Source: Mucidula mucida (lineage: Eukaryota; Basidiomycota; Agaricomycetes; Agaricales; Physalacriaceae). From it: DNA of 10,656 nt. Where the stretch lies: the NCBI GenBank assembly GCA_015501055.1, contig JADNYV010001020.1, forward strand, positions 1-10,656, written 5' to 3'. Below, one piece after another: positions 1 through 7,252 of this stretch. Numbering within the stretch: position 1 is the first letter of the stretch; every line of letters starts with the position of its first letter. Both the position numbers and the translations under genes were made by a program. The notes beneath the pieces were generated by a model, which saw only the letters and a list, made by a program, of their open reading frames with translations, was not told the origin of the DNA and did not search any database.

Positions 1-1320
1 ATCTTGAGAATGCAAGAGGTTCGGGATATGATCAAGAACCCACGCCGCATCGTCGCCGGCGTCGGCAACGGCTTTGACGATGCTATCGATAAACACGTTC
101 TCCGCGACGCGAGAAGACGGCGGCCAGCTAATCTTGACGATGAGCTCCAGGCCTTCCCACTCGGGAGAAGTGGCCTCGAGAACGCAGGTGTTACGTCCAA
201 TGATTCCAGGCTCGCGCATCAGGATACGACCGAGCGTAAGAAGTACGGGTTTGTTGGTGACCAAGAGTCGGATCTGACGTTTCGCGAGGAGGAAAGGCTG
301 CCCTTTAGCGACAGCCGCGGTATATGTGCTGTAAACTTCTAGGAACGGATCGGGCATCAAGGACTCCATGATACCACTCTGTACAAGGGAGGCCCGCTGC
401 TGACATATCAGCATAGCGATGAAGCGCTGCTCGTGCAGGTCCTGACCGGACTGAAGTTGAGTATCGAACATCTTGAAGGGCTGACAGACAGCGATGACAG
501 AGCGGTCGTAATAAAGGACCTGGAGCTCATTTCTCCCGACGAGCATGCCAAAGCTGTGTGTGTGGAAACTGCCACTGGAAAGAGTTTCCAGGGCATAGCG
601 GGCGCACTGCGTGGAAACGGAATGCCGCTCATCTGCGTCGTCTTTCGGATGGAGGTCGGCGGGGAGGGCGACAGCATCGCCATCAAAACCATATAGTTTC
701 TCTTGCTTCCTGGACCGCTTAGTTGGCCTAGCGGAGAAGTCGTCGGCGCAGGATTGGATATTGCGCTTCGCCTTGGTCTTCACATCGGCACTATGGGCCG
801 AGTCCTGGATACGACACCATAGAGCAAGCTCCGACGGTGAGGAGTCCGCTTTAGTTATGACGCTACTGGCAGCGTTGCACATGCCGACGTAGTCCTCATA
901 CAGAAGGGGGATGTGATCCAAACGGCAAATACTGCTGTACTTTTCCCGTGCGGCGACATACGCAGGATCAGCAAGAACGGATTCGATGATCTTCTGGAAG
1001 TCCTCGTTGGAGTCCAAGTTCTTGGGCACACCGAGAAGAACGTTTAGAAAGATGTCGGTGGGTAGATATACCCGATGGGTCCGCAAATCTCTATCGACGT
1101 ATTGATCAACGTCCGAGAATTTAGGGTGCTCTTCATGGTCGAGCTGACTTCCAGAGCCATTGTCTCTGGTGGTGCTCTGTGTTGCCGTTGGAGGATTGGG
1201 TAACGGCGGCGGGGTGACAGGTGGACGTGCGCGCAGAAGTCGGGCAATGTGAGGTTGGGCGGTGGTGTTGGTCGCTTCTGTTGAAGAGATGTCGTCGCGC
1301 GACAACGAGCGTTTAGCCAT
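1..1320 (-). CDS. FunK1 fungal-type protein kinase, copy 1, N-terminal 440 codons, running off the left edge
   Basis: Read on the minus strand, an ATG at 1320-1318 opens a frame with no stop for 440 codons to position 1, so the gene continues outside the window. Residues 1-75 are Pro/Ser/Thr-rich and probably disordered. Residues 86-150 (PTDIFLNVLLG, then YEDYVGMC) match the N-terminal FunK1 region also present in copies 2 and 3. Basic clusters near 181-210 (KTKAKR, KRSRKQEK) look like a nuclear localisation signal, which is inference. Residues 237-330 include YYDRSVIAV and LMPDPFLE. Residues 381-405 contain VKISWPPSSR, whose Lys396 is the likely counterpart of the ATP-binding lysine. The catalytic loop lies beyond the edge. 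Copy 3 has an intron in the middle linker; copy 1 reads straight through that zone. The substrate is unknown. The chosen start follows a TATA box by about 59 bp. Confidence 0.92.
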   Translation of the reverse strand, partial: MAKRSLSRDDISSTEATNTTAQPHIARLLRARPPVTPPPLPNPPTATQSTTRDNGSGSQLDHEEHPKFSDVDQYVDRDLRTHRVYLPTDIFLNVLLGVPKNLDSNEDFQKIIESVLADPAYVAAREKYSSICRLDHIPLLYEDYVGMCNAASSVITKADSSPSELALWCRIQDSAHSADVKTKAKRNIQSCADDFSARPTKRSRKQEKLYGFDGDAVALPADLHPKDDADERHSVSTQCARYALETLSSGSFHTHSFGMLVGRNELQVLYYDRSVIAVCQPFKMFDTQLQSGQDLHEQRFIAMLICQQRASLVQSGIMESLMPDPFLEVYSTYTAAVAKGQPFLLAKRQIRLLVTNKPVLLTLGRILMREPGIIGRNTCVLEATSPEWEGLELIVKISWPPSSRVAENVFIDSIVKAVADAGDDAAWVLDHIPNLLHSQD

Positions 1321-1373
1321 GAGTGGCAAAGGAACAGGGAATAAGCTGAGGAAGCCGACGTATTGTCGCAGTA

Positions 1374-1535
1374 CTTATAGCCAGAACAATCGACAACGCT
1401 TGTTCCAAGTGTGGGACACAATAAAGGCCTCGTGTGTGGACGGCCAACAAGGGGAATCGTGTGGACGGATGGCGACAATGACAACCCCTAGGCAAGTTGG
1501 TAGGTGTCACGTGTCCGTGTTCCACGTTTGGAAAC
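1374..1535 (-). promoter_or_regulatory. Promoter of FunK1 copy 1: TATA box and conserved CACGTG module
   Basis: On the minus strand TATAAG occurs at 1379-1374, about 59 bp before the start codon. Further upstream, 1506-1535 contains a CACGTG E-box at 1508-1513 followed (plus-strand reading) by CCGTGTTCCACGTTTGG. The same module lies upstream of copy 3 (10455-10484) and, shortened, of copy 2 (7029-7047). GTGTGGAC-like repeats and GACAATGACAA lie between TATA and E-box in copies 1 and 3. E-boxes of this kind bind bHLH factors in fungi; the actual factor is unknown. Confidence 0.6.
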
Positions 1536-1596
1536 CCGATCAGATGGGAGTTCGAATCCTGAATGTGCGCCGAGTTACATAGTTTTACAGTAATAT

Positions 1597-1833
1597 CTAA
1601 AGGTGTGCGAAGGTGATCGGGACGCGATGCGATCCTTGGGGGTTAGAGACAATGTTCACTTGGTATCCCGCGTCCAAGAGCGGACAAGCAGTCTGGTAAC
1701 TCATTAATCAGGAGGAAACTCAAGGAAGTGCTCCTACGGTAAAGCCAGTAACGCCTCCACCGACCAGTAGAACACGCCTGTGCTTCGGAGTTGCCTGAGA
1801 CTGACCTCGCTCGAGAACGAGTTCATTAATCAT
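1597..1833 (-). pseudogene. Truncated D-amino-acid oxidase-like FAD protein, N-terminal relic
   Basis: The minus strand encodes a 63-residue peptide once a 45-bp GT-AG intron is removed (1737-1693, starting GTAGGA and ending TTACCAG). Exon 1 (1833-1738, 32 codons) carries KHRRVLLVGGGVTGFT and exon 2 (1692-1597) continues TACPLLDAGYQVNIVS, then a TAG. Joined, this is the dinucleotide-binding beta-alpha-beta fold with its GxGxxG-type glycines (GGGVTG), in the form typical of fungal D-amino-acid/D-aspartate oxidases (DAO, PF01266). Members of that family run to roughly 350 residues; here everything after the first glycine fold is missing, including the RITSQ-type continuation and the catalytic part. 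The break lies next to the promoter of FunK1 copy 1, so kinase-gene insertion or recombination may have removed the rest. A different FAD-dependent oxidoreductase is possible. It is almost certainly not a working enzyme. Confidence 0.68.
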
Positions 1834-1923
1834 TACCAGCTTGGATGAGGTGAAAGTTGGGAGTGTAGGTGAAGTACATGTTTGTTAAGAAGGCTGTTGA
1901 TGAGTTTTGCAGCTGTCCTTCAG

Positions 1924-1932
1924 CCTTTTATA
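1924..1932 (-). promoter_or_regulatory. TATA box of the oxidase relic
   Basis: The minus strand reads TATAAAAGG here, about 92 bp before the ATG at 1833. This is a canonical TATA spacing for a fungal gene and supports the idea that the relic kept its original promoter and 5' end while losing its 3' part. A short upstream ATG at about 1878 opens a 17-codon frame that overlaps the relic's start. Confidence 0.5.
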
Positions 1933-1933
1933 C

Positions 1934-2621
1934 TGGTTAGAGTAGATGCTCGTATAATAAGGCATTTCGTCTGGACATTCGGAAATTGATGTCGGGGAAG
2001 TGGATCAATAACAGTCGCTAGTGAATAACGCGAACCAGACGCGAACTCTGAAGGTAGGCGTAGTCGATTTGCTATGAAAAGTCGATATTCTCTCTCAATT
2101 TGAAATCATTCCAAACGATGGACATAATATTGGTCTGGGCCCTCGAGGAAGACTTTGGCAATTCAGCGCGTACTGGTGAATCGTGTAGCATTCCCTTTCG
2201 AGGCTAAGATATATGATGGACGGCAGTTCCGAAATGGGTGTGCGGTTGCGGCGAGTCCAGACTTAGCCGAGGATGCGATTCTGGTCAGGAGACGTCTGTT
2301 CTGTTAGTCTCGTAAACCGACTCAACGAGAGAAGATGGGATACTCACGATCGTCGCTTAGTCTGTTCTGTCACCACTCTCAATCAGAACATGCATGACCG
2401 ACAGCGTAGCTCTGTCTTGGAAATGCCAGTATTCTTCACATTGAATTGGCAGCATGGTCTCCCATGTTGGTGTGAATGACAGTGATGAAGGTGAGGAGCA
2501 AGCAAGAATCCTCTGTCAATCTTGCTTAGCTCGATTCACAAATGACCACTCGGATGGCCGGTTTCCAATGCGATTTTGTCGTTGGGAAGTGAGATTCGTT
2601 TAGAAATACAATACGTACACT
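1934..2621. other. Gene-free stretch between the oxidase promoter and the IDO gene
   Basis: No convincing coding region is seen on either strand; the longest plus-strand frame (2273-2479) has no recognisable motif. Two small structures are present: an 11-bp direct repeat GTCTGTTCTGT at 2294-2304 and 2360-2370, and between them a 34-bp sequence (2306-2339) that recurs in inverse orientation at 10537-10570. The right end should include the 3' untranslated region of the IDO gene, but no canonical AATAAA signal is visible. Confidence 0.5.
2306..2339 (-). repeat. 34-bp dispersed repeat, copy 1
   Basis: Read on the minus strand this segment (containing CTTCTCTCGTTGAGTCG) matches plus-strand 10537-10570 at 32 of 34 positions. 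The copies are 8.2 kb apart in opposite orientation and neither lies in a recognised gene. It may be a remnant of a transposable element or a shared regulatory block. Confidence 0.5.
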
Positions 2622-4044
2622 TCACGGCAACAAAGCATCTCGAGTGCTGTTCCTGACATCCTTCAAGAACTTGGCCAGGTCAGTCCCACCCGTGCCCTTC
2701 AGCAGAGCCTCTGCCGCATCAGCTCTACCCACTTCCGTCTTGCCCTTCTTTGCTGGAATAATGATATACGTCGTCACAATGATTATATGGGAGTCTCTAA
2801 ACGCCTTGAGCGCGCCAACTGCAGCATTATATCCTTCCAAAAGCTTGGCGTCCCCGTGCATCTTGACCATCTCCCTGAGAGGGCGTGGATTGTTCGAGAG
2901 ATGATTCAGAAAGTTGCGATGGTGGCGCGGCATGTAAACCTGCATGCGTTCTAGAAAGGATTTCTTCTTCTCTTCCGAGCCAGTAATGGATGATGCGTGA
3001 GAGTACTGCGACACGCCCAGGAAGATGTCTAATGCGTGAACCAAAGCGCTCTGGCCTGCGCTTGGCCCAGATAACTCTGTCGGGTACAGGATTCCTTGGC
3101 TGACCAGCTCCTCGTCGTCCAAGCCTTCGAATTCCCATTTCTTACCGTCGGGTGAAGAGTCGACGCCTTTGAACCATGGGCGCACTTGGTCGTAGAATAC
3201 ATTCGGATCACAGCCATCGCGAACGCGCATCAGTAGCTCTTTGAGTTCGTCGATGACTGTGGCCATACGGTGAAGGTATTCTGTGATACGGCGTACAGCA
3301 ATCTCGTCGCCGACGAACGCTTCATCCATAGTCTCACGCATCAGCTCCAGAGCCTCGACGCCTCGCAATTCCATTCTTGAAGAGGTCAGATAAAACTCCT
3401 CTTCGTCACGGGTACCAGTAAATGTTGTCTGGCATTTCAGGTTCTCGATGGTGGGGAATGACTGGGAGGAAGGCATCTCCCAGTTATACAACACGTCGTC
3501 AGAGTAAGTGAGAACTGGAGGGAGCTGGAGATGGTGGGAGACTTGGAGAAGGGGAATCGTGAGGGAACGGGGTATAACTATGGGCGCGTCGGGTGGGAGG
3601 GAGTGGATATAAAAGTACATTATCCATGCTAGGACGTGATGCGCTCGTCGAAGTACTATTTCCGACTTGGTGAGGTCGTCTACGGGAAGCACGGGGAGCT
3701 ACACGTCGTATCAATTCACGCAGTCTAACCATGAATCTGAATTGACCGACCGTCCTGACGCTCTCCCTCCACGTCTCCGAAACTACTTTCTCTTCGTCCC
3801 GAAGATCCGGGGTACTTCCGAGCTGTATTCTGTCTACTTGTGCCTTCTCAAGGACACGTTCCCAAACGTCCCACTGTTGTGGGAGACGCGCAGGAGGGGC
3901 ATGAGGAGGCATAAAACCGGTCCGGTTGTCCACATCGAAATCGTGTGCGGCGAGGGTGGTGGTATCCACGGCGCCGCCATGGCTTACCAAGACGTCGCGC
4001 CCTTGGGAGAGGAAATGCTCGGCGGGGAGGATGGGGGTCGACAT
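2622..4044 (-). CDS. Indoleamine 2,3-dioxygenase (tryptophan catabolism)
   Basis: This is a haem enzyme that opens the indole ring of L-tryptophan with O2 to give N-formylkynurenine, the first step of the kynurenine route (towards NAD in fungi). It has two exons: 4044-3751 (98 codons, starting MSTPILPAEH) and 3698-2622, joined by a 52-bp phase-0 intron that begins GTCGGT and ends GTGTAG. Splicing restores ESVRT-LPVLPVDDL and gives 456 residues, normal for the fungal family. Landmarks: GFMPPHAPPARLP (44-56); FYDQVR (266-271), where Phe266 and Arg271 match human IDO1 Phe226 and Arg231; SGPSAGQSA; MPRHHRNFL (354-362); His402 in FRDSHIIIVTTYI, the proximal haem ligand by comparison with human His346; and the GTGGTDL signature (433-439). 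The gene appears intact and is the best-preserved one in the window. A CCTATACACT sequence about 90 bp upstream of the ATG may be the TATA region. Confidence 0.96.
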
Positions 4045-4510
4045 GATTCAAAGGAAGAAGAGGAAAGGCTAATCAATGGTGTTAAAGATGATGGCGCAAT
4101 TCGCGTAGAATGAGTAATCCCCGGTTTAGTGTATAGGCCTAGACGGGGGTGAGTGACTGTGAGTGAGCGGTCCGGATGACATATGATGAGCTGATTACCT
4201 ATTAACACCGGGATTTAGTCAAACAGTAAGGCTTTTGATGGAGAACATGAAAGAGGAGAGTCATGGAGAAAAATCCATGTCAGGGGCTACGGCAATCCGG
4301 CGGCTCTTGCCTCATTTGCAAATAACCGGATGCTTGCCCACTGTGGGCCATGGAGGCTGTAGCCTGTAAGAATGGCACATCGTTCGACGTCACTGTATTT
4401 GACCAGGGATCAGCCTGTCGGCGGGAGAGTGGGGGGAGACGCGATTTAATTTCCGGACGTGGCTGTGCTTCATCCTTCTCCTTGTGCATTCGCGTTCTTT
4501 CTTGTCGAGG
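4045..4510. other. Upstream region of the IDO gene, no further gene seen
   Basis: This stretch should contain the IDO promoter. Both strands have short open frames without recognisable motifs, low-complexity CT-rich leader sequence next to the ATG, and no RNA gene or repeat that I can support. Confidence 0.4.
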
Positions 4511-4516
4511 CGCTAC

Positions 4517-4590
4517 TATTGGTGTCTAAATGCACTTGTATTCCGATCGGCCGCGTGCATCTCCGCGTCCGCGTCGAGTGTCGCGCCTTC
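4517..4590 (+). repeat. Left terminal inverted repeat
   Basis: This arm is 92% identical (68 of 74) to the reverse complement of 5122-5195. It is GC-rich in its inner half, and similarity stops abruptly on the inner side. Confidence 0.7.
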
Positions 4591-5121
4591 TGAGGCAACA
4601 GGCTTAGCCTTGCTCCCGGGCTTCTCCATACCTCTCAGTAGTGTTGCAAATCCTCAACGCAGACCGGATGGATCACAGAGTGTTGACTCGTCTTGGTCCG
4701 GCGAGTATGATGGCAAAGGGCGTATGAGCCTGAGCGTGTCGGCTTATGCGTACAACAAAGGCGCATAAATGCGGTAGCTGCTTAGTTTAGAGAGTTGCCA
4801 CGACCGTTTAATTGGTGTTCGTGAGCTAACGAAGTGTGGTCTTGCACGATGGTGCTGTAGACTCAACTCCTTCTCTGGATGACAATGCCGACTCTCTGCT
4901 GCTCAGATCAACAGCAGGGCTAATTTAAACCATCAATCTTTGTGGCTTTACAAGAGAGCTCATCGAAGCCCGATGCAAACTAAGCAACCAGAAATATGTA
5001 AGGGTGGGCCACAAATCATGTTCGACTTGACTGAGAAATCAACCTTCAACCAACACAATTGAAGCTCATTATAGTGGTATCATTTTGGAAGAGAGACTCA
5101 GAGTTACAGCCAGCCGTGGTC

Positions 5122-5195
5122 GAAGGCGCGACACTCGACGCGGACGCGGAACTGCACGCGGCCGATCGGAATAAAAGTGCATCTGGACACCGATA
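5122..5195 (-). repeat. Right terminal inverted repeat
   Basis: This is the partner of 4517-4590 in inverted orientation, with six mismatches. The outer end reads GGACACCGATA and is followed directly by CGCTACT, the second copy of the flanking direct repeat. Confidence 0.7.
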
Positions 5196-5368
5196 CGCTA
5201 CTTCACCGCACTTTTAGAATCTATCATTTGCAGTGGACCTACGCCGATGCATGACTAGTAACAGTCATTGCTCTGTCTAACAGAAAGTTCGCCCTTCGCA
5301 TTCCAACGGAAGCGTTGATAGTTTGAAGTGGCGCGCCGAATATTCCGCGTTCATGAAGCATGATGGCT

Positions 5369-5773
5369 TCATCGTTTTCCAGCAACCCACATTTCAGCTC
5401 CGTACACCCACCTCATCATTGCCCTATCATCACACGTATATTCACAGTTGACTGTGGTGGTCCTCTGCTTCCCCTGCGCGTCGTTTTCTTGAAAACCATA
5501 CTGTCGCATGTCGTCAAACTCAAACTCAAACCCTAGACTCTCTGCAACCGCCAGAACCTCGTCTAAACTCAGTTCCACACGCTCCTGGCCACCGGTGCCA
5601 TACAAAAGCGGTCCCAAATTAATCCAGACACCACCGGAGGCAAGGAGGGAGTAAATATGAGCAAGAGTGCGGACAGGGTTCGGTAACGCGTCGATAAAGA
5701 AGAGGGTCACGATGTAGTCATAGCCAACGTCTCTCTTTCGCAAAAGAGCAACATTAAGGACTGAAGCTGGCGG
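5369..5773 (-). pseudogene. C-terminal fragment of an N2227/carnosine N-methyltransferase-like protein
   Basis: About 134 codons match the C-terminal third of the N2227 (CARME, PF07942) S-adenosylmethionine-dependent methyltransferases, whose characterised members methylate carnosine. Visible landmarks are YDYIVTLFFID, ASGGVWINLGPLLY, VELSLDEVLAVAESLGFEFE and a closing MMRWVYGAEMW. The N-terminal two thirds, with the glycine-rich cofactor-binding motif, are missing. The position after LLY, usually His in this family, is Gly here. The fragment lies in the same frame as the upstream kinase-derived piece (residues 25-104 of the 238-residue frame; methyltransferase part 105-238). It cannot be a working methyltransferase alone. 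A small hairpin (ATGAAGC at 5353-5359, GCTTCAT at 5366-5372, 6-base loop) overlaps the stop codon. Confidence 0.8.
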
Positions 5774-6324
5774 GGGATCTTTCGCCATGTCGTCGGTGTA
5801 GTTTTGATACATATCCAAGAACGGGTCTGGCATCAAGTTCTCCAGGATTCCGCGCTGCGCTAAAGTTGCTCGATGAAGACAGATGAGTACCACGATGAAG
5901 CGGCGTTCGTCCAGACATTCACATTGAGACGATGTCTGCAGGTCCACAATCTGGAAGGGTTGAGAGACGGCGACGATGGACCGGTCGTAATAGAGAAGTT
6001 GCATTTCGTTGACCCAATAAGGACTGCGAGACTGTGTGACCGAAAGCCGGCACTGGACAGGACTTCTAGAGCATATTGTGCGCATTGGAGGGAGACAGAA
6101 TAGGGGTCTCCCAAATCGTTGTTTGCTTGAAAGGTAGGCGCTTTGGAAGCCTGCTCAACGGAGGCCGCAATAGCGGGGAGGACGCGCGATTTGAGTCTCT
6201 TTGCGACAGGCAGGTCCGCCGGGCGGGACTGTAGTGGGCGCTTTCTCGCATTTCAAGCCTTTCTGCGCTTCAGCTGTTTCAGTAATAGTATGCCGTAGTT
6301 CGCAGTCTCTGGGATCCAAGCCAC

Positions 6325-6371
6325 CTAGGCAACGGGGTTTAAGAAAGAGACATGACGGAAGAGAGACGCAC
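6325..6371 (-). other. Retained 47-bp intron in FunK1 copy 2
   Basis: It begins GTGCGT, has a pyrimidine-rich middle and ends CCTAG directly before the codons for the DPRD motif. Copy 3 has a 50-bp intron (9125-9076) before the same motif. A retained intron in a decayed copy argues for DNA-level duplication and against a processed retrocopy. Confidence 0.65.
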
Positions 6372-7028
6372 CGGGCCCAGTAAGAGCAAGTTGCACCACG
6401 GTCGAGGACTCGCTTTCCTGCCCGAACATCATAGTAGAGTTGCCCTTGAGACAACCAGGCCTCTCTACTCTATTACCAGTCGGTTCTTTAGGATAGCTTG
6501 ATGATAGTCAAGATGCACCTAAGTTGTCCCTTTTGACGATGACTCGAGTCACAGCATCGCAGATTGGAGGTAATCGTTGTACAACTGATTCTTGCGTTGC
6601 CTATCTAAGAGACAGGTGTACTTTGAAGACGTTCGTGCGTTGCGATAAGAAGGGTTGTTGGCAATAGAATGAATGAGGGCGTTCATGGTCTTGTCAGACT
6701 GCCACTCGGCGCGCAGCTCTAGAATGACATGGAGAAAGACATCGGTGGGGAAGACGACGCCATATGTCTGCAGAGCGTCACCCAAGTAAATGTCGACGGA
6801 AGCTCAAGAGGACGCTTTGTCTAGGCGTCAAGACGAGTTGAGGCAAGGCCTGTATTATCGAACAATGAGTGGGTGAAGTGAGACTGGGATATGCATCGCG
6901 GTGCCTTCGATTGTTATGAGACGTTGATTTTGAAAGAAGAACCCTTTATCAGGCAGTCTGAGCAAGTCGACAACAAACAGCGCTGTATCTGTGCGCTCTG
7001 TCAACAGTCGGTTGCCAAGGGGGTTACT

Positions 7029-7047
7029 GTCACGTGCCCGTGTCCAC
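7029..7047 (-). promoter_or_regulatory. Remnant of the FunK1 upstream module for copy 2
   Basis: GTCACGTGCCCGTGTCCAC here is identical to the core of the copy 3 module at 10455 and differs slightly from copy 1. GTTGCCAAG just to its left parallels GTTTGCCAAG at copy 3. It lies about 135 bp upstream of the start-like ATG of copy 2. Similarity stops after CCAC, so the distal half (CACGTTTGGAAA) is gone. Confidence 0.6.
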
Positions 7048-7252
7048 CAAGTTGCCTCAGGCGGAAAACTGTGATAATAAGTACTCGTAACGCAGCGCTA
7101 ACTACGATTCGTTCTCACAGACACACAGCGGATATCTTGACGTATGGCATCCGTCTCAGTGTCGCATCAGCCGGGAGAGGACATAAAATAATAACTTTGA
7201 GTAGTAGTATACATATAAGCAATAGTATCTGGTATCGAAAGTAACACCAGCT

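Larger units (their letters stand above)
4517..5195. mobile_element. Non-autonomous DNA transposon (MITE-like) with 74-bp terminal inverted repeats
   Basis: The first and last 74 bases (4517-4590 and 5122-5195) are inverted copies of each other with 68 of 74 positions identical. Both arms start TAT(T/C)GGTGTC and contain TTCCGATCGGCCGCGTGCA. Immediately outside, CGCTAC occurs as a direct repeat at 4511-4516 and 5196-5201 (CGCTACT if the next base is counted), as expected of a target-site duplication. The 531-bp interior has no transposase-like frame, so the element would depend on an enzyme encoded elsewhere. Superfamily is not assigned: long arms suit Mutator-like elements, but a 6-7 bp duplication is short for them. 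An open frame at 4484-4768 crosses the left arm and is not a gene. Confidence 0.62.
5369..6896 (-). pseudogene. Decayed FunK1 kinase (copy 2) fused to a methyltransferase fragment
   Basis: Pieces of a FunK1 N-terminal half follow each other in the order seen in copy 3 but in different frames. From the right: a start-like ATGCATATCCC at 6896; VVFPTDVFLHVILELRAEWQ around 6760-6700; SQGQLYYDV near 6450; a retained 47-bp intron (6371-6325, GTGCGT to CCTAG) at the same place as the copy 3 intron; LDPRD at about 6320; SLQCAQYALEVLSSAGFRSH at about 6080-6030; then, after a one-base shift, an open frame from VNEMQLLYYDRS down to MAKDP. Stops and shifts lie near 6800, 6550, 6220 and 6015. At about 5774 kinase similarity ends within a GATCCC stretch and, without loss of frame, an N2227 methyltransferase C-terminus follows to a TGA at 5369. 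The kinase catalytic lobe is absent. The last ATG-to-stop frame, 6085-5369, would give 238 residues and could in principle be expressed. Confidence 0.78.

Noticed and set aside
1044..1525. Open frames on both strands around the start of copy 1
   Set aside because: They are shadows of the 440-codon kinase frame and its promoter, with no family features.
1489..1562. tRNA-like boxes: TAGGCAAGTTGGTAGG (A-box-like) and GTTCGAATCC (B-box-like)
   Set aside because: The D stem, T stem and acceptor stem do not pair, and much of the stretch aligns with the upstream module of FunK1 copy 3, which has no such boxes.
3499..3750. Continuation of the IDO first-exon frame past 3751 to give a 181-residue protein
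   Set aside because: It reads through the intron; the sequence after SVRT becomes low-complexity, while the spliced form restores the dioxygenase fold.
4484..4768. Plus-strand open frame of 94 codons
   Set aside because: It crosses the border and left arm of the inverted-repeat element, has no recognisable motif, and the equivalent frame in the other arm is not conserved beyond the repeat.
5353..5372. Hairpin ATGAAGC/GCTTCAT as a terminator
   Set aside because: It overlaps the stop codon of the chimeric frame, is short, and eukaryotic genes do not end at such hairpins; it is noted only as a feature of the sequence.
6891..7244. Plus-strand frame of 117 codons between copies 2 and 3
   Set aside because: No motif is recognisable, and it overlaps the upstream module remnant of copy 2, which is non-coding in the other copies.
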